A stretch of DNA of 64,000 nucleotides from positions 248,001 to 312,000 of the forward strand of contig NZ_JACIEU010000001.1 in NCBI RefSeq assembly GCF_014197035.1, given 5' to 3'. Every line of letters starts with the position of its first letter. Position 1 is the stretch's first letter. Made by a program: the position numbers and the translations under genes. Origin of the DNA: Sphingobium scionense. GTDB lineage: Bacteria; Pseudomonadota; Alphaproteobacteria; Sphingomonadales; Sphingomonadaceae. Positions 19,814 to 29,285 of the stretch are shown piece after piece. Below the pieces are notes generated by a model. That model was given only the letters and a program-made list of their open reading frames with translations, searched no databases and was not told where the DNA came from.

Positions 19814-21708
19814 ATCTCGATCTGCGACCCCAGCTCGACCACGCGGTTGGTCGGCAGGTTGAAGAAGGCCATCGGGCTTTCCGCATTGCGGATCATCCAG
19901 GCGAACAGCTTTTCGCGCCACATCGCCATGCCCGGCCGTTCCGACGGAATCAGCGTCTGGCGGCTGAGGAAATAGCTGGTGTCCTTGACGCTGATCGGTC
20001 CGCCGCAGTCGTGGACCGACTTCATCGCCGCCGGAATATCGACATCCTCCATGAAGCCATGGCGCAGGATCAGCCGGTAGAAGCCCGATCCATGATCCTC
20101 CACCGTGGTGCGCCCCTGCAGCGGCAGATGCGGCACGCCCTGAGTCCGCACGGTCAGGATGATGACCCGTTCGTGCAGCACCTTGTTATGCTTCACATTG
20201 TGCAGCAGCGCCGGCGGTACGCCGTCGGTGGTGGAGGAGAGGAAGATCGCCGTCCCCGGCACGCGCTTGAGCGAGGCCAGGGTCGAGCGCACGAACAGGT
20301 CCAGCTCCATCGCCCCTTCGCGCAGATAATGGCGCATGATCCGCCGTCCGGTCGCCCAGGTGGTCAGCACGGTGAACACCACCGCCGCGACCAGCAGCGG
20401 GAACCAGCCGCCATCGGGGATCTTGGTCACGTTCGACGCGAAATAGGCGCCGTCGATGATCAAGAACAGGCCGGTGACGCCTGCCGCCGCCGGTAGCGGC
20501 CAGCGCCATACGCTGAAGGTCAGCACGCCCAGCATGCAGGCGGTGATGACCATCGTGCCGGTCACCGCAATGCCATAGGCGGCCGCCAGATTGCTGCTGT
20601 TACCAAAGCCCAGCACCAGCAGGATGACGAAGATCAGCAGCAGCCAGTTGATCAGCGGCACATAGATTTGTCCCGCCGCCGAAGCGCTGGTGTGCAGGAT
20701 GCGCAGGCGCGGCAGGAAACCCAGTTGCACCGCCTGCTGCGTGACCGAGAATGCGCCGGAAATCACTGCCTGGCTGGCGATGATCGTCGCCATCGTCGCC
20801 AGGATCACCAGCGGCAGACGCGCCCAGTCCGGCGCCATCAGGAAGAAGGGATTTTGCGCGGCCGCCGGATTGTCGAGCAGCAGCGCCCCCTGCCCCAGAT
20901 AGTTGAGCATCAGGCAGGGGAAGGCGGCATAGAGCCAGGCGACGCTGATCGCCTTGCGCCCGAAATGGCCCATGTCGGCGTATAACGCCTCCGCCCCGGT
21001 CACCGCCAGCACCACCGAGCCGAGCGCCAGGAAAGCGAGCTTGGGATCGATCGCGAAGAAACGGATCGCCCAGAGCGGATTGACGATGCCGATGATCTCG
21101 GGGTGCTGCACGATATTGGCGATGCCGAGCGCCGCAAGGGTGATGAAATAGATCGCCATGATCGGGCCGAAGGCCATGCCGACCATGGCTGTGCCAAAGC
21201 GCTGAATCAGGAACAGCGCGATCAGGATGACGATCGCGATCGGCAACACCAGGTCGGCCAGGCTCGCCTGCACGATGGTCAGCCCCTCGACCGCCGACAG
21301 CACCGAAATGGCGGGCGTAATGATCGCATCGCCATAGAAGAGCGCAGTCGCCAGCACCCCCAGCATCGCGATCGCCGGGGTCCAGCGCGTTTCGCCCAGT
21401 CGCCGGCCGATCAGGGCCAGCAGCGCCATGCTGCCGCCTTCGCCGTCATTGTCGGCGCGCATGACGATGAACACATATTTGGCGGTGACGATCAGCGTCA
21501 TCGTCCAGAAGATCAGCGACAGGACGCCATAGATATGCAGCGGATCGACCGCCAGCGGATGATGGCCGACGAAGCTTTCCTTGAGCGCATAGAGTGGCGA
21601 GGTGCCGATGTCGCCGAACACCACGCCCAGCGCACCGAGCGCAAGCGCAGCCGGTCGGCCGTGCGGCGTGCGATCCTGGCCTGCGGCCGGATCCCCCTGT
21701 TCAGTCAT
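19810..21708 (-). CDS. kup: Kup-family low-affinity potassium transporter
   Basis: This 632-aa protein of the KUP/HAK/KT family imports K+ with protons. The hallmark [20 protein letters not shown] is at residues 26-45, and about twelve membrane segments precede a cytoplasmic C-terminal domain. It converges on kdpE with overlapping stops, which groups constitutive and inducible K+ uptake in one locus. A possible -10 box (TATAAA on the minus strand) lies about 30 bases before the ATG; no clear ribosome-binding site is visible. Confidence 0.96.
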   Translation of the reverse strand: MTEQGDPAAGQDRTPHGRPAALALGALGVVFGDIGTSPLYALKESFVGHHPLAVDPLHIYGVLSLIFWTMTLIVTAKYVFIVMRADNDGEGGSMALLALIGRRLGETRWTPAIAMLGVLATALFYGDAIITPAISVLSAVEGLTIVQASLADLVLPIAIVILIALFLIQRFGTAMVGMAFGPIMAIYFITLAALGIANIVQHPEIIGIVNPLWAIRFFAIDPKLAFLALGSVVLAVTGAEALYADMGHFGRKAISVAWLYAAFPCLMLNYLGQGALLLDNPAAAQNPFFLMAPDWARLPLVILATMATIIASQAVISGAFSVTQQAVQLGFLPRLRILHTSASAAGQIYVPLINWLLLIFVILLVLGFGNSSNLAAAYGIAVTGTMVITACMLGVLTFSVWRWPLPAAAGVTGLFLIIDGAYFASNVTKIPDGGWFPLLVAAVVFTVLTTWATGRRIMRHYLREGAMELDLFVRSTLASLKRVPGTAIFLSSTTDGVPPALLHNVKHNKVLHERVIILTVRTQGVPHLPLQGRTTVEDHGSGFYRLILRHGFMEDVDIPAAMKSVHDCGGPISVKDTSYFLSRQTLIPSERPGMAMWREKLFAWMIRNAESPMAFFNLPTNRVVELGSQIEI

Positions 21709-21934
21709 CTATGCGTGCCCTTCGTCTTTATATCCGGCCGCCATGCCATGAAAGGCCATTTGAAAACCATAGGGGTCTGCCCTCCCCGGCATAGGATTCG
21801 CATATGATTCCGGCCGGACGGCCCGCATCAGCTTCAAATGCTATGAAATCCCTACGCAATCTGCCGGTTCCCTGTCTCGCATCCCTATGCCCGTCCGCTT
21901 AATTGCGATGCCGCCGCAACGGAGGCGGCCCGTG

Positions 21935-22186
21935 ATGCAATATTGGCGTCCCCGCTGGACCTTGAAGATCGGCCTGCGCCTGCTCGGCCTCGCCTTGCTG
22001 GCTACGCTCTGGCCCGAGGGGCGCGCCCTGGCTGCGCTCGCCCATGGCCATCCAGCGGTTACCGCTGGCCAGTTGTCGCTCGCCGCGCTTGCCTTTCTCT
22101 GCGCCAGCATCGGCATGGCGCTGCTGCTGATGGGGCCGAACCTGTGGAAACCGGTGCGACTGGCCGATCGCTGGACCGCGCGATGA
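21935..22186 (+). CDS. small two-helix membrane protein
   Basis: This 83-aa protein is not recognised. The ATG at 21935 has GGAGG 10 bases upstream, which favours it over an upstream in-frame ATG at 21887. Two hydrophobic segments lie at about residues 10-32 and 45-68, with a basic N-terminus (RPRWTLK), so it is probably an inner-membrane protein. It precedes the large polysaccharide gene by about 100 bases on the same strand and could be part of that unit. Confidence 0.6.
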   Translation: MQYWRPRWTLKIGLRLLGLALLATLWPEGRALAALAHGHPAVTAGQLSLAALAFLCASIGMALLLMGPNLWKPVRLADRWTAR

Positions 22187-22290
22187 GGTTCATGACCAAG
22201 ATTTCATGATGGGATCATCCGGCGGGAAGCCGGGCAGGCCTATTGCCGCACCATCGTCGCAGAGGAGTAGCGACGCGCGGACCACAGGCC

Positions 22291-25200
22291 ATGACCAGAC
22301 CCATTTTCTTCGATCCCACCGGCCGGCGCGGCATCTGGGCGCGGCGCGCGCTCGCCGCCCTGCTGTGCGCCATCATCGCCGCCACCATCGCCTTTGCGAC
22401 GACGCTGATCGCCGTTCCGTCGGAAGGCGATCTGGCGCTGCCTTTGCCACAGCCACGCGCCGCGCATCTGACCGGCATGTCGCGACTGCGCCATGACCTG
22501 TCCAAATGGCTACCGCGCTGGCCCGGCCATGTCGCACAGGCCCGTCCGCTCAATGTCGGCTTCTATGTCCCCGATGACGAAAGCAGCATCGCCTCGCTGC
22601 GCCGCCATGTCGGGCAGCTCGACTGGGTCGTGCCCGCGCTGGTGACCGTGCCGGGCAGCGATCCCACGCCCCGTGTCCATGCCGACCCGCGCCTAGACCA
22701 GATGATCGCCAGCATGGGGCGCCCGCCCAAGCTGCTACCGATGGTCCAGAATATCGATGCCCATGGCTGGAACGGCGCCGGCACCGCCCGCCTGCTCGCC
22801 AGTCCGGCCGCCAGCCGCCAGCTCGCCCAGCGGCTGGCGGCCTCGGTCGCGGCGCATCATGATGCCGGGCTGGTAATGGACTTTGAATCGCTGCCGTCCG
22901 GCGCGCTGCCCGCCTATCTCCATTTCCTGCGCCAGTTGCGCAGCGACCTGCCCGCCCGCGCCAAGCTCGCAGTGACGGCGCCGGCCGGCGAGGAGTGGCC
23001 GCTCGCGCGCCTCGGCCAGGTCGCCGACCATGTCATCTTCATGGCCTATGACCAGCATTGGCAGGGCGGCACCCCTGGCCCGATCGCCGCGCAGGACTGG
23101 TTCGCCCGCGCGGTAGAGGATGCCGGCCGCCGCATCGGCCGCGATCGCATCATCGTTGCCTTGGGCAGCTATGGCTATGACTGGCATGATGGTGGCGCCG
23201 ACGCCCTGTCGCTCGACGAGGCCTGGCTCGCCGCCCATGACAGCGACTCCCCGGTCAGCTTCGATCCCGCCAGCGGCAATGCCGGCTTCGCCTATGATGA
23301 TGACGGCCATCGCCATCAGGTCTGGATGCTCGATGCCGCCGCCAGCTGGAACGAGCTGCAGGCGCTCCGTCGCCTCGGCATTCAGGGCGTGGCGCTGTGG
23401 CGGCTGGGCAGCGAGGATCCGGGCATCTGGTCCGACCTCACCGCCTTCCGCAACGGCAGCCGACCCGACCTGCGCCAGGTCGCGAGCAAGCTCGACACCG
23501 ATGTCGAGGGATCGGGCGAGATATTGCGCATCACCGCAACGCCGACCGATGGCAGGCGCTCGATCGCCTTCGGCCCGCAGGGCACCATCCTGCGCGAAAC
23601 CTATCATGTGCTGCCCACCCCCTATCAGGTGCGGCGGACCGGCGGCGCCCAGCCCAAGATGCTGGCGCTGACCTTCGACGATGGCCCGGACGCGACCTGG
23701 ACGCCCAAGATCCTGTCGGTGCTGGAGCAGCATCATGTGCCCGGCACCTTCTTCGTCATCGGCGAAAATGCGCTGGAACATCCCGGCCTGTTGCAGCGGA
23801 TCGTCGCCGACGGCGACGAAATCGGCAACCACAGCTACAGCCATCCCAACCTTGCCACCTGGTCGGACGAGAGCACCCGCCTGGAACTCAACGCCACCCA
23901 GCGACTGGTCCAGGCCTATACCGGGCGCAGCATGAAGCTGTTCCGCGCGCCCTATTTCGGCGACGCTGAACCGACCACGGCGGACGAACTGGGGCCGGCG
24001 CTGGCAGCGCAGAAGGCCGGCTATACCGTCGTCGGCCTGCACGTCGATCCCAATGACTGGCAGCGGCCGGGCACCGACGCGATCGTCCGCCAGGTGATCG
24101 ACCAGGTCCATGCCGCCGACGCCGACCGGTCCGGCAATATCATCCTGCTGCATGATGGTGGCGGCGAACGGTCGCAGACGGTCGCGGCCCTGCCACAGAT
24201 TATCACCACCCTGCAGAAGGAAGGCTATCGCTTCGTACCGGTCTCGCGCCTTGCCGGCCTCTCGCGCGAAGCGGCGATGCCGCCGGTCCGTGCCGGCGAC
24301 CTGACCGCGGTGCGCGTCGATGTCGGCATGTTCATCACGCTGGCCGTCATCTCCGCCCTGCTCGGCTGGATCTTCTATGTCGCCATCTCGCTCGGTATCG
24401 CCCGTGCGCTGCTGATGACCTTCCTCGCCTGGTTCCAGACCCGGCGTGATCGCCCGGCCCCGCCCGTCTATCAGCCGACCGTCTCGGTCATCATCCCCGC
24501 CTATAATGAGGCGCGCGTGATCGAGGCGTCGGTGCGGCGCGTGCTGGCCAGCGACTATCCCGCGCTACAACTGATCGTCGCCGACGACGGGTCGAAGGAC
24601 GAGACCAGCGCCATCGTCGCCCGCGCCTTTGCCGACGATCCGCGCGTCACCCTGCTGACCTTGCAGAATGGCGGCAAGGCGGCGGCGCTCAATCGCGCCC
24701 TGATGGAGGCGACCGGCGAGATATTGATCGCGCTCGACGCCGACACCCAGTTCGAGCCGCTGACGATCGCGCGGCTGGCGCGCTGGTTCGCCGATCCGGC
24801 GATCGGCGCGGTGGCGGGCGACGCCCGTGTCGGCAACCGGGTCAATCTCGTCACCCGCTGGCAGGCACTGGAATATATCACCGCCCAGAATCTGGAGCGG
24901 CGTGCGCTCGCCGGCTTCGACGCCATGACCGTGGTGCCCGGCGCCGTCGGTGCCTGGCGCCGGGCGGCGCTGGATGCTGTCGGCGGCTATCCCGAAGACA
25001 CGCTGGCCGAGGATCAGGATCTGACCATCGCGATCCAGCGCGCAGGCTGGCGCGTCACCTTCGATCCCGAGGCGATTGCCTGGACCGAGGCGCCCGAAAG
25101 CTTCAAGGCACTGTCGAAACAGCGCTATCGCTGGGCCTTCGGGACGCTGCAATGCCTGTGGAAGCACGCCGCCATCCTGCGCAGCCGCAAGCCCACCGGC

Positions 25201-25620
25201 CTGGCTCTGGTCGGCATGCCCCAGGCCTGGCTGTTCCAGATCGCCTTCGCCGCCATCTCGCCGCTAATCGATCTGGCGCTGCTGCTGTCGATCGCCGGGA
25301 CGATCCTGCGCGTGCAGCAGCATGGCTGGGCCCAGACCAGCGGCGACGTCGCAACCATGGCGCTCTACTGGCTGGTCTTCACCGGCATCGACATCGGCTG
25401 TGGCGCGATGGCCTATCGGCTCGACGGCAACAAGGTGCGCTACCCCGCCCATCTGCTGGTCGCCCAGCGCTTCGTCTATCGGCAGATCATGTATTGGGTG
25501 GTGGTGCGCGCGATCGCATCGGCCATTGGCGGTTGGGTCGTGGGCTGGGGCAAGCTGGAACGGTCCGGCCGTGTCTCGGTTACTCCGACGCCACTCAGGC
25601 ATGAACAAAGTGTAACATGA
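22291..25620 (+). CDS. GH18-like / NodB polysaccharide deacetylase / GT2 glycosyltransferase fusion
   Basis: This 1109-aa membrane protein joins three carbohydrate-active domains. After an N-terminal membrane helix, a GH18-like TIM barrel spans about residues 86-370 with catalytic DFE in LVMDFESLP and MAYDQHW near the end. A NodB deacetylase follows at about 458-655 (LTFDDGPD and GNHSYSHPN metal motifs). After membrane helices near 680-710 comes a processive GT2 domain at about 731-950 (SVIIPAYNEA, ADDGSKD, ALDADT, EDQD, QRYRW), then more membrane helices. The set suggests synthesis, deacetylation and cleavage of a beta-linked amino-sugar polymer, comparable in logic to PgaB plus PgaC. The start is set at ATG 22291, where homology begins; the ribosome-binding site is weak. 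The PDZ gene overlaps by ATGA. Confidence 0.9.
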   Translation: MTRPIFFDPTGRRGIWARRALAALLCAIIAATIAFATTLIAVPSEGDLALPLPQPRAAHLTGMSRLRHDLSKWLPRWPGHVAQARPLNVGFYVPDDESSIASLRRHVGQLDWVVPALVTVPGSDPTPRVHADPRLDQMIASMGRPPKLLPMVQNIDAHGWNGAGTARLLASPAASRQLAQRLAASVAAHHDAGLVMDFESLPSGALPAYLHFLRQLRSDLPARAKLAVTAPAGEEWPLARLGQVADHVIFMAYDQHWQGGTPGPIAAQDWFARAVEDAGRRIGRDRIIVALGSYGYDWHDGGADALSLDEAWLAAHDSDSPVSFDPASGNAGFAYDDDGHRHQVWMLDAAASWNELQALRRLGIQGVALWRLGSEDPGIWSDLTAFRNGSRPDLRQVASKLDTDVEGSGEILRITATPTDGRRSIAFGPQGTILRETYHVLPTPYQVRRTGGAQPKMLALTFDDGPDATWTPKILSVLEQHHVPGTFFVIGENALEHPGLLQRIVADGDEIGNHSYSHPNLATWSDESTRLELNATQRLVQAYTGRSMKLFRAPYFGDAEPTTADELGPALAAQKAGYTVVGLHVDPNDWQRPGTDAIVRQVIDQVHAADADRSGNIILLHDGGGERSQTVAALPQIITTLQKEGYRFVPVSRLAGLSREAAMPPVRAGDLTAVRVDVGMFITLAVISALLGWIFYVAISLGIARALLMTFLAWFQTRRDRPAPPVYQPTVSVIIPAYNEARVIEASVRRVLASDYPALQLIVADDGSKDETSAIVARAFADDPRVTLLTLQNGGKAAALNRALMEATGEILIALDADTQFEPLTIARLARWFADPAIGAVAGDARVGNRVNLVTRWQALEYITAQNLERRALAGFDAMTVVPGAVGAWRRAALDAVGGYPEDTLAEDQDLTIAIQRAGWRVTFDPEAIAWTEAPESFKALSKQRYRWAFGTLQCLWKHAAILRSRKPTGLALVGMPQAWLFQIAFAAISPLIDLALLLSIAGTILRVQQHGWAQTSGDVATMALYWLVFTGIDIGCGAMAYRLDGNKVRYPAHLLVAQRFVYRQIMYWVVVRAIASAIGGWVVGWGKLERSGRVSVTPTPLRHEQSVT

Positions 25621-26084
25621 CTCGTGACCCTGCCTCGCCCATTCTACCCGCAAAGACAGCTCAGGACATGGCCAGGAACATGGAGGCCCCGCGCATAGAC
25701 AAGACCGCAACCAGCCGCTTGCTGATCGGCCTGGCGCTGTGTGCGGCGTTGATGAGCGGCGCCTTCTTCCTGCATGTCCGCCGCGATGCGGAGGACCATG
25801 GCAGCGTGTCGGGCGCCAGCGCCCAATTGCTGCCGGGGCTGACGCTGGAAAATGCTGAGCCGGCCGGCACCGGCCTTGTCGTCACCAGCATGGAATCGAG
25901 CGGTCCGGCGGCCCGCGCGGGTATTGCGGTTGGCGATGACCTTATCGGCATCGACGGCACGCCGATCGCCTCGCTGGACCAGGCCAATGCCTATCTCAGC
26001 CAGCATGGCAACGCCCATCTCATATTGGGCTTGCGGCATCAGGATGCCGTCCGCATGGTGGCCCTCGACCGTTCGCCAGATTAG
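25617..26084 (+). CDS. membrane-anchored PDZ-domain protein
   Basis: This 155-aa protein has a membrane anchor at about residues 34-53 and one periplasmic PDZ domain (GLVVTSMESSGPAARAGI, then VGDDLIGIDGTPI). No protease domain is attached. The ATG overlaps the stop of the glycosyltransferase gene, and the response-regulator gene starts 12 bases later, so all are probably one transcript. It may sense or scaffold the exopolysaccharide enzyme or the kinase; that is inference. Confidence 0.82.
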   Translation: MTRDPASPILPAKTAQDMARNMEAPRIDKTATSRLLIGLALCAALMSGAFFLHVRRDAEDHGSVSGASAQLLPGLTLENAEPAGTGLVVTSMESSGPAARAGIAVGDDLIGIDGTPIASLDQANAYLSQHGNAHLILGLRHQDAVRMVALDRSPD

Positions 26085-26096
26085 GGGGCCGCGCGC

Positions 26097-26783
26097 ATGA
26101 GCCACAAGATTCTGGTGGTGGAGGATGATGCCGCCACCGCCGCCTATATCGTCAAGGGCATGACCGAGGCGGGCTTCACCGTCGATCAGGCCGATAATGG
26201 CCGCGACGGCCTGTTCCTCGCCAGCGACGGCAGCTATGGCGCGATCATCCTCGACCGGATGATGCCCGCGATGGATGGCATGGCCGTGCTCAAGGCTCTG
26301 CGCGCCGCCAGCATCGAGACGCCGGTCATATTTCTCTCCGCGCTCGGCACGCCCGAGGATCGTGTCGAAGGGCTGACCAGCGGCTCCGACGATTATCTGA
26401 CCAAGCCCTTCGCCTTTGCCGAACTGCTGGCGCGGGTGCAGTTGCTGTTGCGCAAGGCCGGCGGCAATGCCGCGGTCGTCACCAGCCTGCGCTATGACGA
26501 TCTCGACATGGACCTGCTCGCCCGCCGCGTGAAGCGCGCCGGCAAGGCGATCGACCTGCAACCGCGCGAGTTTCGCCTGCTTGAATTCTTCCTGCGCCAC
26601 CCCGACCAGGTCGTCACCCGCACCATGTTGCTGGAAGGCGTGTGGGACTATCATTTCGACCCCGGCACCAATGTGATCGACGTGCATATCAGCCGCCTGC
26701 GCCGCAAGCTGGACGATGGATCGGACCGGCCGCTGCTGCATACGGTGCGTGGCATGGGCTATCGCCTGGGCCTCGATGGCTGA
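26097..26783 (+). CDS. OmpR-family response regulator
   Basis: This 228-aa regulator has receiver residues EDD (9-11), phospho-acceptor D53 (ILDRMMPAMDG) and the YLTKPFAF lysine, then a winged-helix DNA-binding domain (LQPREFRLLEFFLRHPDQVV). The sequence is closest to the CusR/QseB-like branch. It overlaps the kinase start by eight bases. Its likely target is this exopolysaccharide unit, although no binding site was identified. Confidence 0.93.
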   Translation: MSHKILVVEDDAATAAYIVKGMTEAGFTVDQADNGRDGLFLASDGSYGAIILDRMMPAMDGMAVLKALRAASIETPVIFLSALGTPEDRVEGLTSGSDDYLTKPFAFAELLARVQLLLRKAGGNAAVVTSLRYDDLDMDLLARRVKRAGKAIDLQPREFRLLEFFLRHPDQVVTRTMLLEGVWDYHFDPGTNVIDVHISRLRRKLDDGSDRPLLHTVRGMGYRLGLDG

Positions 26784-28170
26784 GGCGGGAGCTGGGGCTG
26801 CGGCTGGCTGGCGCGGCTTTGCCCGGTCGACCATCGGCCGCTTCGTCGGCCTCGCCTTCCTCTGCCAGTTCCTGGTGACCGGCGGCGTGCTGCTGTTCGT
26901 GCAGCAGGCGAGCCAGCGCACCGTCGTTGCCGCCGATCGCGATGCCGTCCATGATCTGCGCGACGAATTGCTGCGGGTCGCGCGGGAGCGCGGCGCGGCC
27001 GGACTGCGGCAGGATATCGAGCGGCGCCTGCCCACGGTGCGCAGCGAGCGCATCGTGCTGTTGCTGACCAACGCGCAGGGCCGGATCGTCGCCGGCAATC
27101 TGGGCGCCTGGCCGACCACCATAACCGACAATACCCCCTGGCGCACGATCGAGCTGTATCGCATCGGCGGAGAACAGCCCGAGCCGATCGGCGTCAGCAC
27201 ATCCCGCCTGCCCGATGGCGGCCGCCTGCTCGCCGGCATCGTCACGTCCCACAGCCTGCAACTGACCCGCATCTATGAGGAGGCGCTGACCATCGCCTTC
27301 CTGATGAGCCTGCTGCTCACCCTCATCATCGCGATCCTGCTCGGCCGGGTGCTGGCGCGTCAGATTTCCGCCATAGCCGACACCGCCAATGCGGTCGCCG
27401 TCGGCGCCTTCCATCGCCGGGTCGCCACCGACGGCAGCGGCGACGCCTTCGATCGGCTGGGCCTGTCGATCAACGCCATGCTGGAGCGGATCGACGCGCT
27501 GGTCAGCCAGTTGCGGATGATGACCGATGGCCTGGCCCATGACCTCAAGTCGCCTGTCACCCGCCTGCTCTCGGTGGTGGAGCAGGCCAGCACCCAGACC
27601 CGCGATGACCAGGCGCTCGACGCGCTGGAAAAGGTCCATCGAGAGGCGCAGACGCTGCAAGGGATGCTCTCGACCGCCCTGCTCATCAGCCGCACCGAGG
27701 CGGGTTTCGGCAGCGACCGGATGTGCGACACGGCGATCGCCGAACTGCTGGAGGATCTGGCCGAAGTCTATGGCCCGCTGATCGAGGATAGCGGCTTCAC
27801 CCTCCATGTCGCGGCGCCCGCCGGCCTCGCCTTCCCGCTCCACCGCGAACTGGTGAGCCAGGCGATCGCCAATCTGATCGAAAATGCGCTGAAATATGCC
27901 GAGGGCGGCGATCGTATCGCGCTTGAAGCCGCGATGGATGGTGACGCGCTCACCATCAGCGTCAGCGACAATGGGCCGGGCATTCCCGCCGACCAGCATG
28001 AGGCGGCGATGAAGCGCTTCGGCCGACTCGACCCGTCGCGCAGCAAGCCCGGATCGGGGCTGGGCCTGTCGCTGGTCGAGGCCGTCGCACGGCTGCATCA
28101 TGGCGCGCTGCTGCTGGGCGATGCCGGCCCCGGCCTGCGCGCGACATTGCGCCTGCGCCGCCCCGCCTGA
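26776..28170 (+). CDS. sensor histidine kinase, partner of the adjacent response regulator
   Basis: This 464-aa kinase has two membrane helices (about residues 18-38 and 172-194) around a periplasmic sensor of about 130 residues, then HAMP, HisKA (GLAHDLKSPVTRLL, H255) and HATPase with the N box LIENALKYA and GSGLGLSLVEAVA. The start at ATG 26776 overlaps the regulator stop; an open frame extends further back but inside the regulator gene. The periplasmic domain gives no clear ligand. Confidence 0.93.
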   Translation: MAEAGAGAAAGWRGFARSTIGRFVGLAFLCQFLVTGGVLLFVQQASQRTVVAADRDAVHDLRDELLRVARERGAAGLRQDIERRLPTVRSERIVLLLTNAQGRIVAGNLGAWPTTITDNTPWRTIELYRIGGEQPEPIGVSTSRLPDGGRLLAGIVTSHSLQLTRIYEEALTIAFLMSLLLTLIIAILLGRVLARQISAIADTANAVAVGAFHRRVATDGSGDAFDRLGLSINAMLERIDALVSQLRMMTDGLAHDLKSPVTRLLSVVEQASTQTRDDQALDALEKVHREAQTLQGMLSTALLISRTEAGFGSDRMCDTAIAELLEDLAEVYGPLIEDSGFTLHVAAPAGLAFPLHRELVSQAIANLIENALKYAEGGDRIALEAAMDGDALTISVSDNGPGIPADQHEAAMKRFGRLDPSRSKPGSGLGLSLVEAVARLHHGALLLGDAGPGLRATLRLRRPA

Positions 28171-28289
28171 GCAGCACCCGATTTTCCAGCGATTTCAGGG
28201 GAAAGGCACATCCCGGCCGACAGCGTAGCGCGTGCAGTCGCCGGCCATCGACCGGGATGAAGCATTGCCACCCTTTTGGAGAGGGGAGT

Positions 28290-28301
28290 GACAACGTTGT
28301 C
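28290..28301. promoter_or_regulatory. orphan 12-bp palindrome, LacI-type operator-like
   Basis: GACAACGTTGTC is a perfect palindrome with the central CG step of LacI-family sites. It lies between two convergent genes, where no promoter is expected, about 120 bases after the kinase stop. It may be a chance site or a remnant. The rest of 28171-28423 holds only the minus-strand terminator below. Confidence 0.3.
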
Positions 28302-28365
28302 CTGCGCATTAGCGCGTAGCTGCAGGGGTTGCAACAGCGATTTGCCACGGCTGGTCGCAGGACAT

Positions 28366-28401
28366 GAAAAAAGCCGCCAAGCCCTTGCAGGCCGGCGGCT
28401 T
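28366..28401 (-). terminator. intrinsic terminator of the lactonase gene
   Basis: On the minus strand, AAGCCGCC and GGCGGCTT form an 8-bp stem that is followed by a T-tract (TTTTTT including the end of the stem). It begins 22 bases after the lactonase stop codon. Confidence 0.75.
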
Positions 28402-28423
28402 CTTTTCTGTGAGTCGGCTTGTA

Positions 28424-29284
28424 TCAGCCGGCGTAGAGATTGGTCGGCAGGCCCTTCACGCCGCATTCCACCTCGAAAAAGGCGCCGTCATAGTCGGATT
28501 CGGGCAGGCCAATCGCAGCCGAGCTGACGAACATGCGGTCGAGGTCGGGACCGGCGAAGGTGATGTTGGTCACCTGCTTTGCCGGCAATTCGATCGCCCG
28601 GTCCAGCTTGCCCTCGGGCGAGAAGCGGCTGATCCGCGAACCGCCCCAATGGGCCACCCACAAATAGCCTTCGGCATCCACCGTCATGCCATCGGGATGG
28701 CCATCGGCTTCGGTGAAGGTGATGAAGGGCTGGCGATCGTGAATCGCTCCGTCCGCGCCGCGGCGGAAGCGATACATGATCCGGCGGCCGGTATCGCTGT
28801 GATAGAGATAGTCGCCACAGGCCGAGAAGGCCGGGCCGTTGGGCACGCGATAGCCGTCATCCATCACCGTGACCGAACCGTCGGGATCGAGGCGATAGAG
28901 CGCGCCGACATCCTGCCCTTCGGCCATGTCCATCGTGCCGCACCAGATGCGGCCATCCTTGTCCGCCTTGCCATCGTTCATGCGATTGCCGGGCAGATGC
29001 GGTTCGGGATCATGGATCGGCGTGATCGCCAGCGGGTCCAGCGTGAAGCTGGCAAAGCCGCTCTGGAAACCGCCGATGAAGCCGCCCTGCGCCCGCTCGG
29101 CTACCCAACCGAGCGGTTCGGACATGGCCCAGCGCGACACCTGGCCATCGTTGAGCGACAGCCGGTTGAGCGCCGGGGCCAGGATATCGACCCAATAGAC
29201 CGCATTTTCACGGGCGGACCAGAGCGTCCCCTCCCCCAGCGTGTCGCGGATGTCGCCGCGTTCGATCTTGCGCCAGGCGGTCAT
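28424..29284 (-). CDS. SMP-30/gluconolactonase family protein, probable L-arabinono-1,4-lactonase
   Basis: This 286-aa six-bladed beta-propeller lactonase opens the sugar lactone made by the 1-dehydrogenase at 34076. Metal-site motifs are E18 region LGEGTLWSA, RMNDGKADKDGRIWCGTMD near 100 and YHSDTGRRIMY, and GHPDGMTVDAEGYLWVAHWGG near 193. It has no signal peptide, so it is cytoplasmic. It begins one base after the mutarotase gene, in the same operon. The arabinose assignment rests on context; a gluconolactonase would look similar. Confidence 0.87.
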   Translation of the reverse strand: MTAWRKIERGDIRDTLGEGTLWSARENAVYWVDILAPALNRLSLNDGQVSRWAMSEPLGWVAERAQGGFIGGFQSGFASFTLDPLAITPIHDPEPHLPGNRMNDGKADKDGRIWCGTMDMAEGQDVGALYRLDPDGSVTVMDDGYRVPNGPAFSACGDYLYHSDTGRRIMYRFRRGADGAIHDRQPFITFTEADGHPDGMTVDAEGYLWVAHWGGSRISRFSPEGKLDRAIELPAKQVTNITFAGPDLDRMFVSSAAIGLPESDYDGAFFEVECGVKGLPTNLYAG

Positions 29285-29285
29285 G

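Noticed and set aside
21103..21807. 234-codon plus-strand frame opposite kup
   Set aside because: It is a shadow of the kup membrane protein gene with Asp/Gln/His-rich low-complexity sequence.
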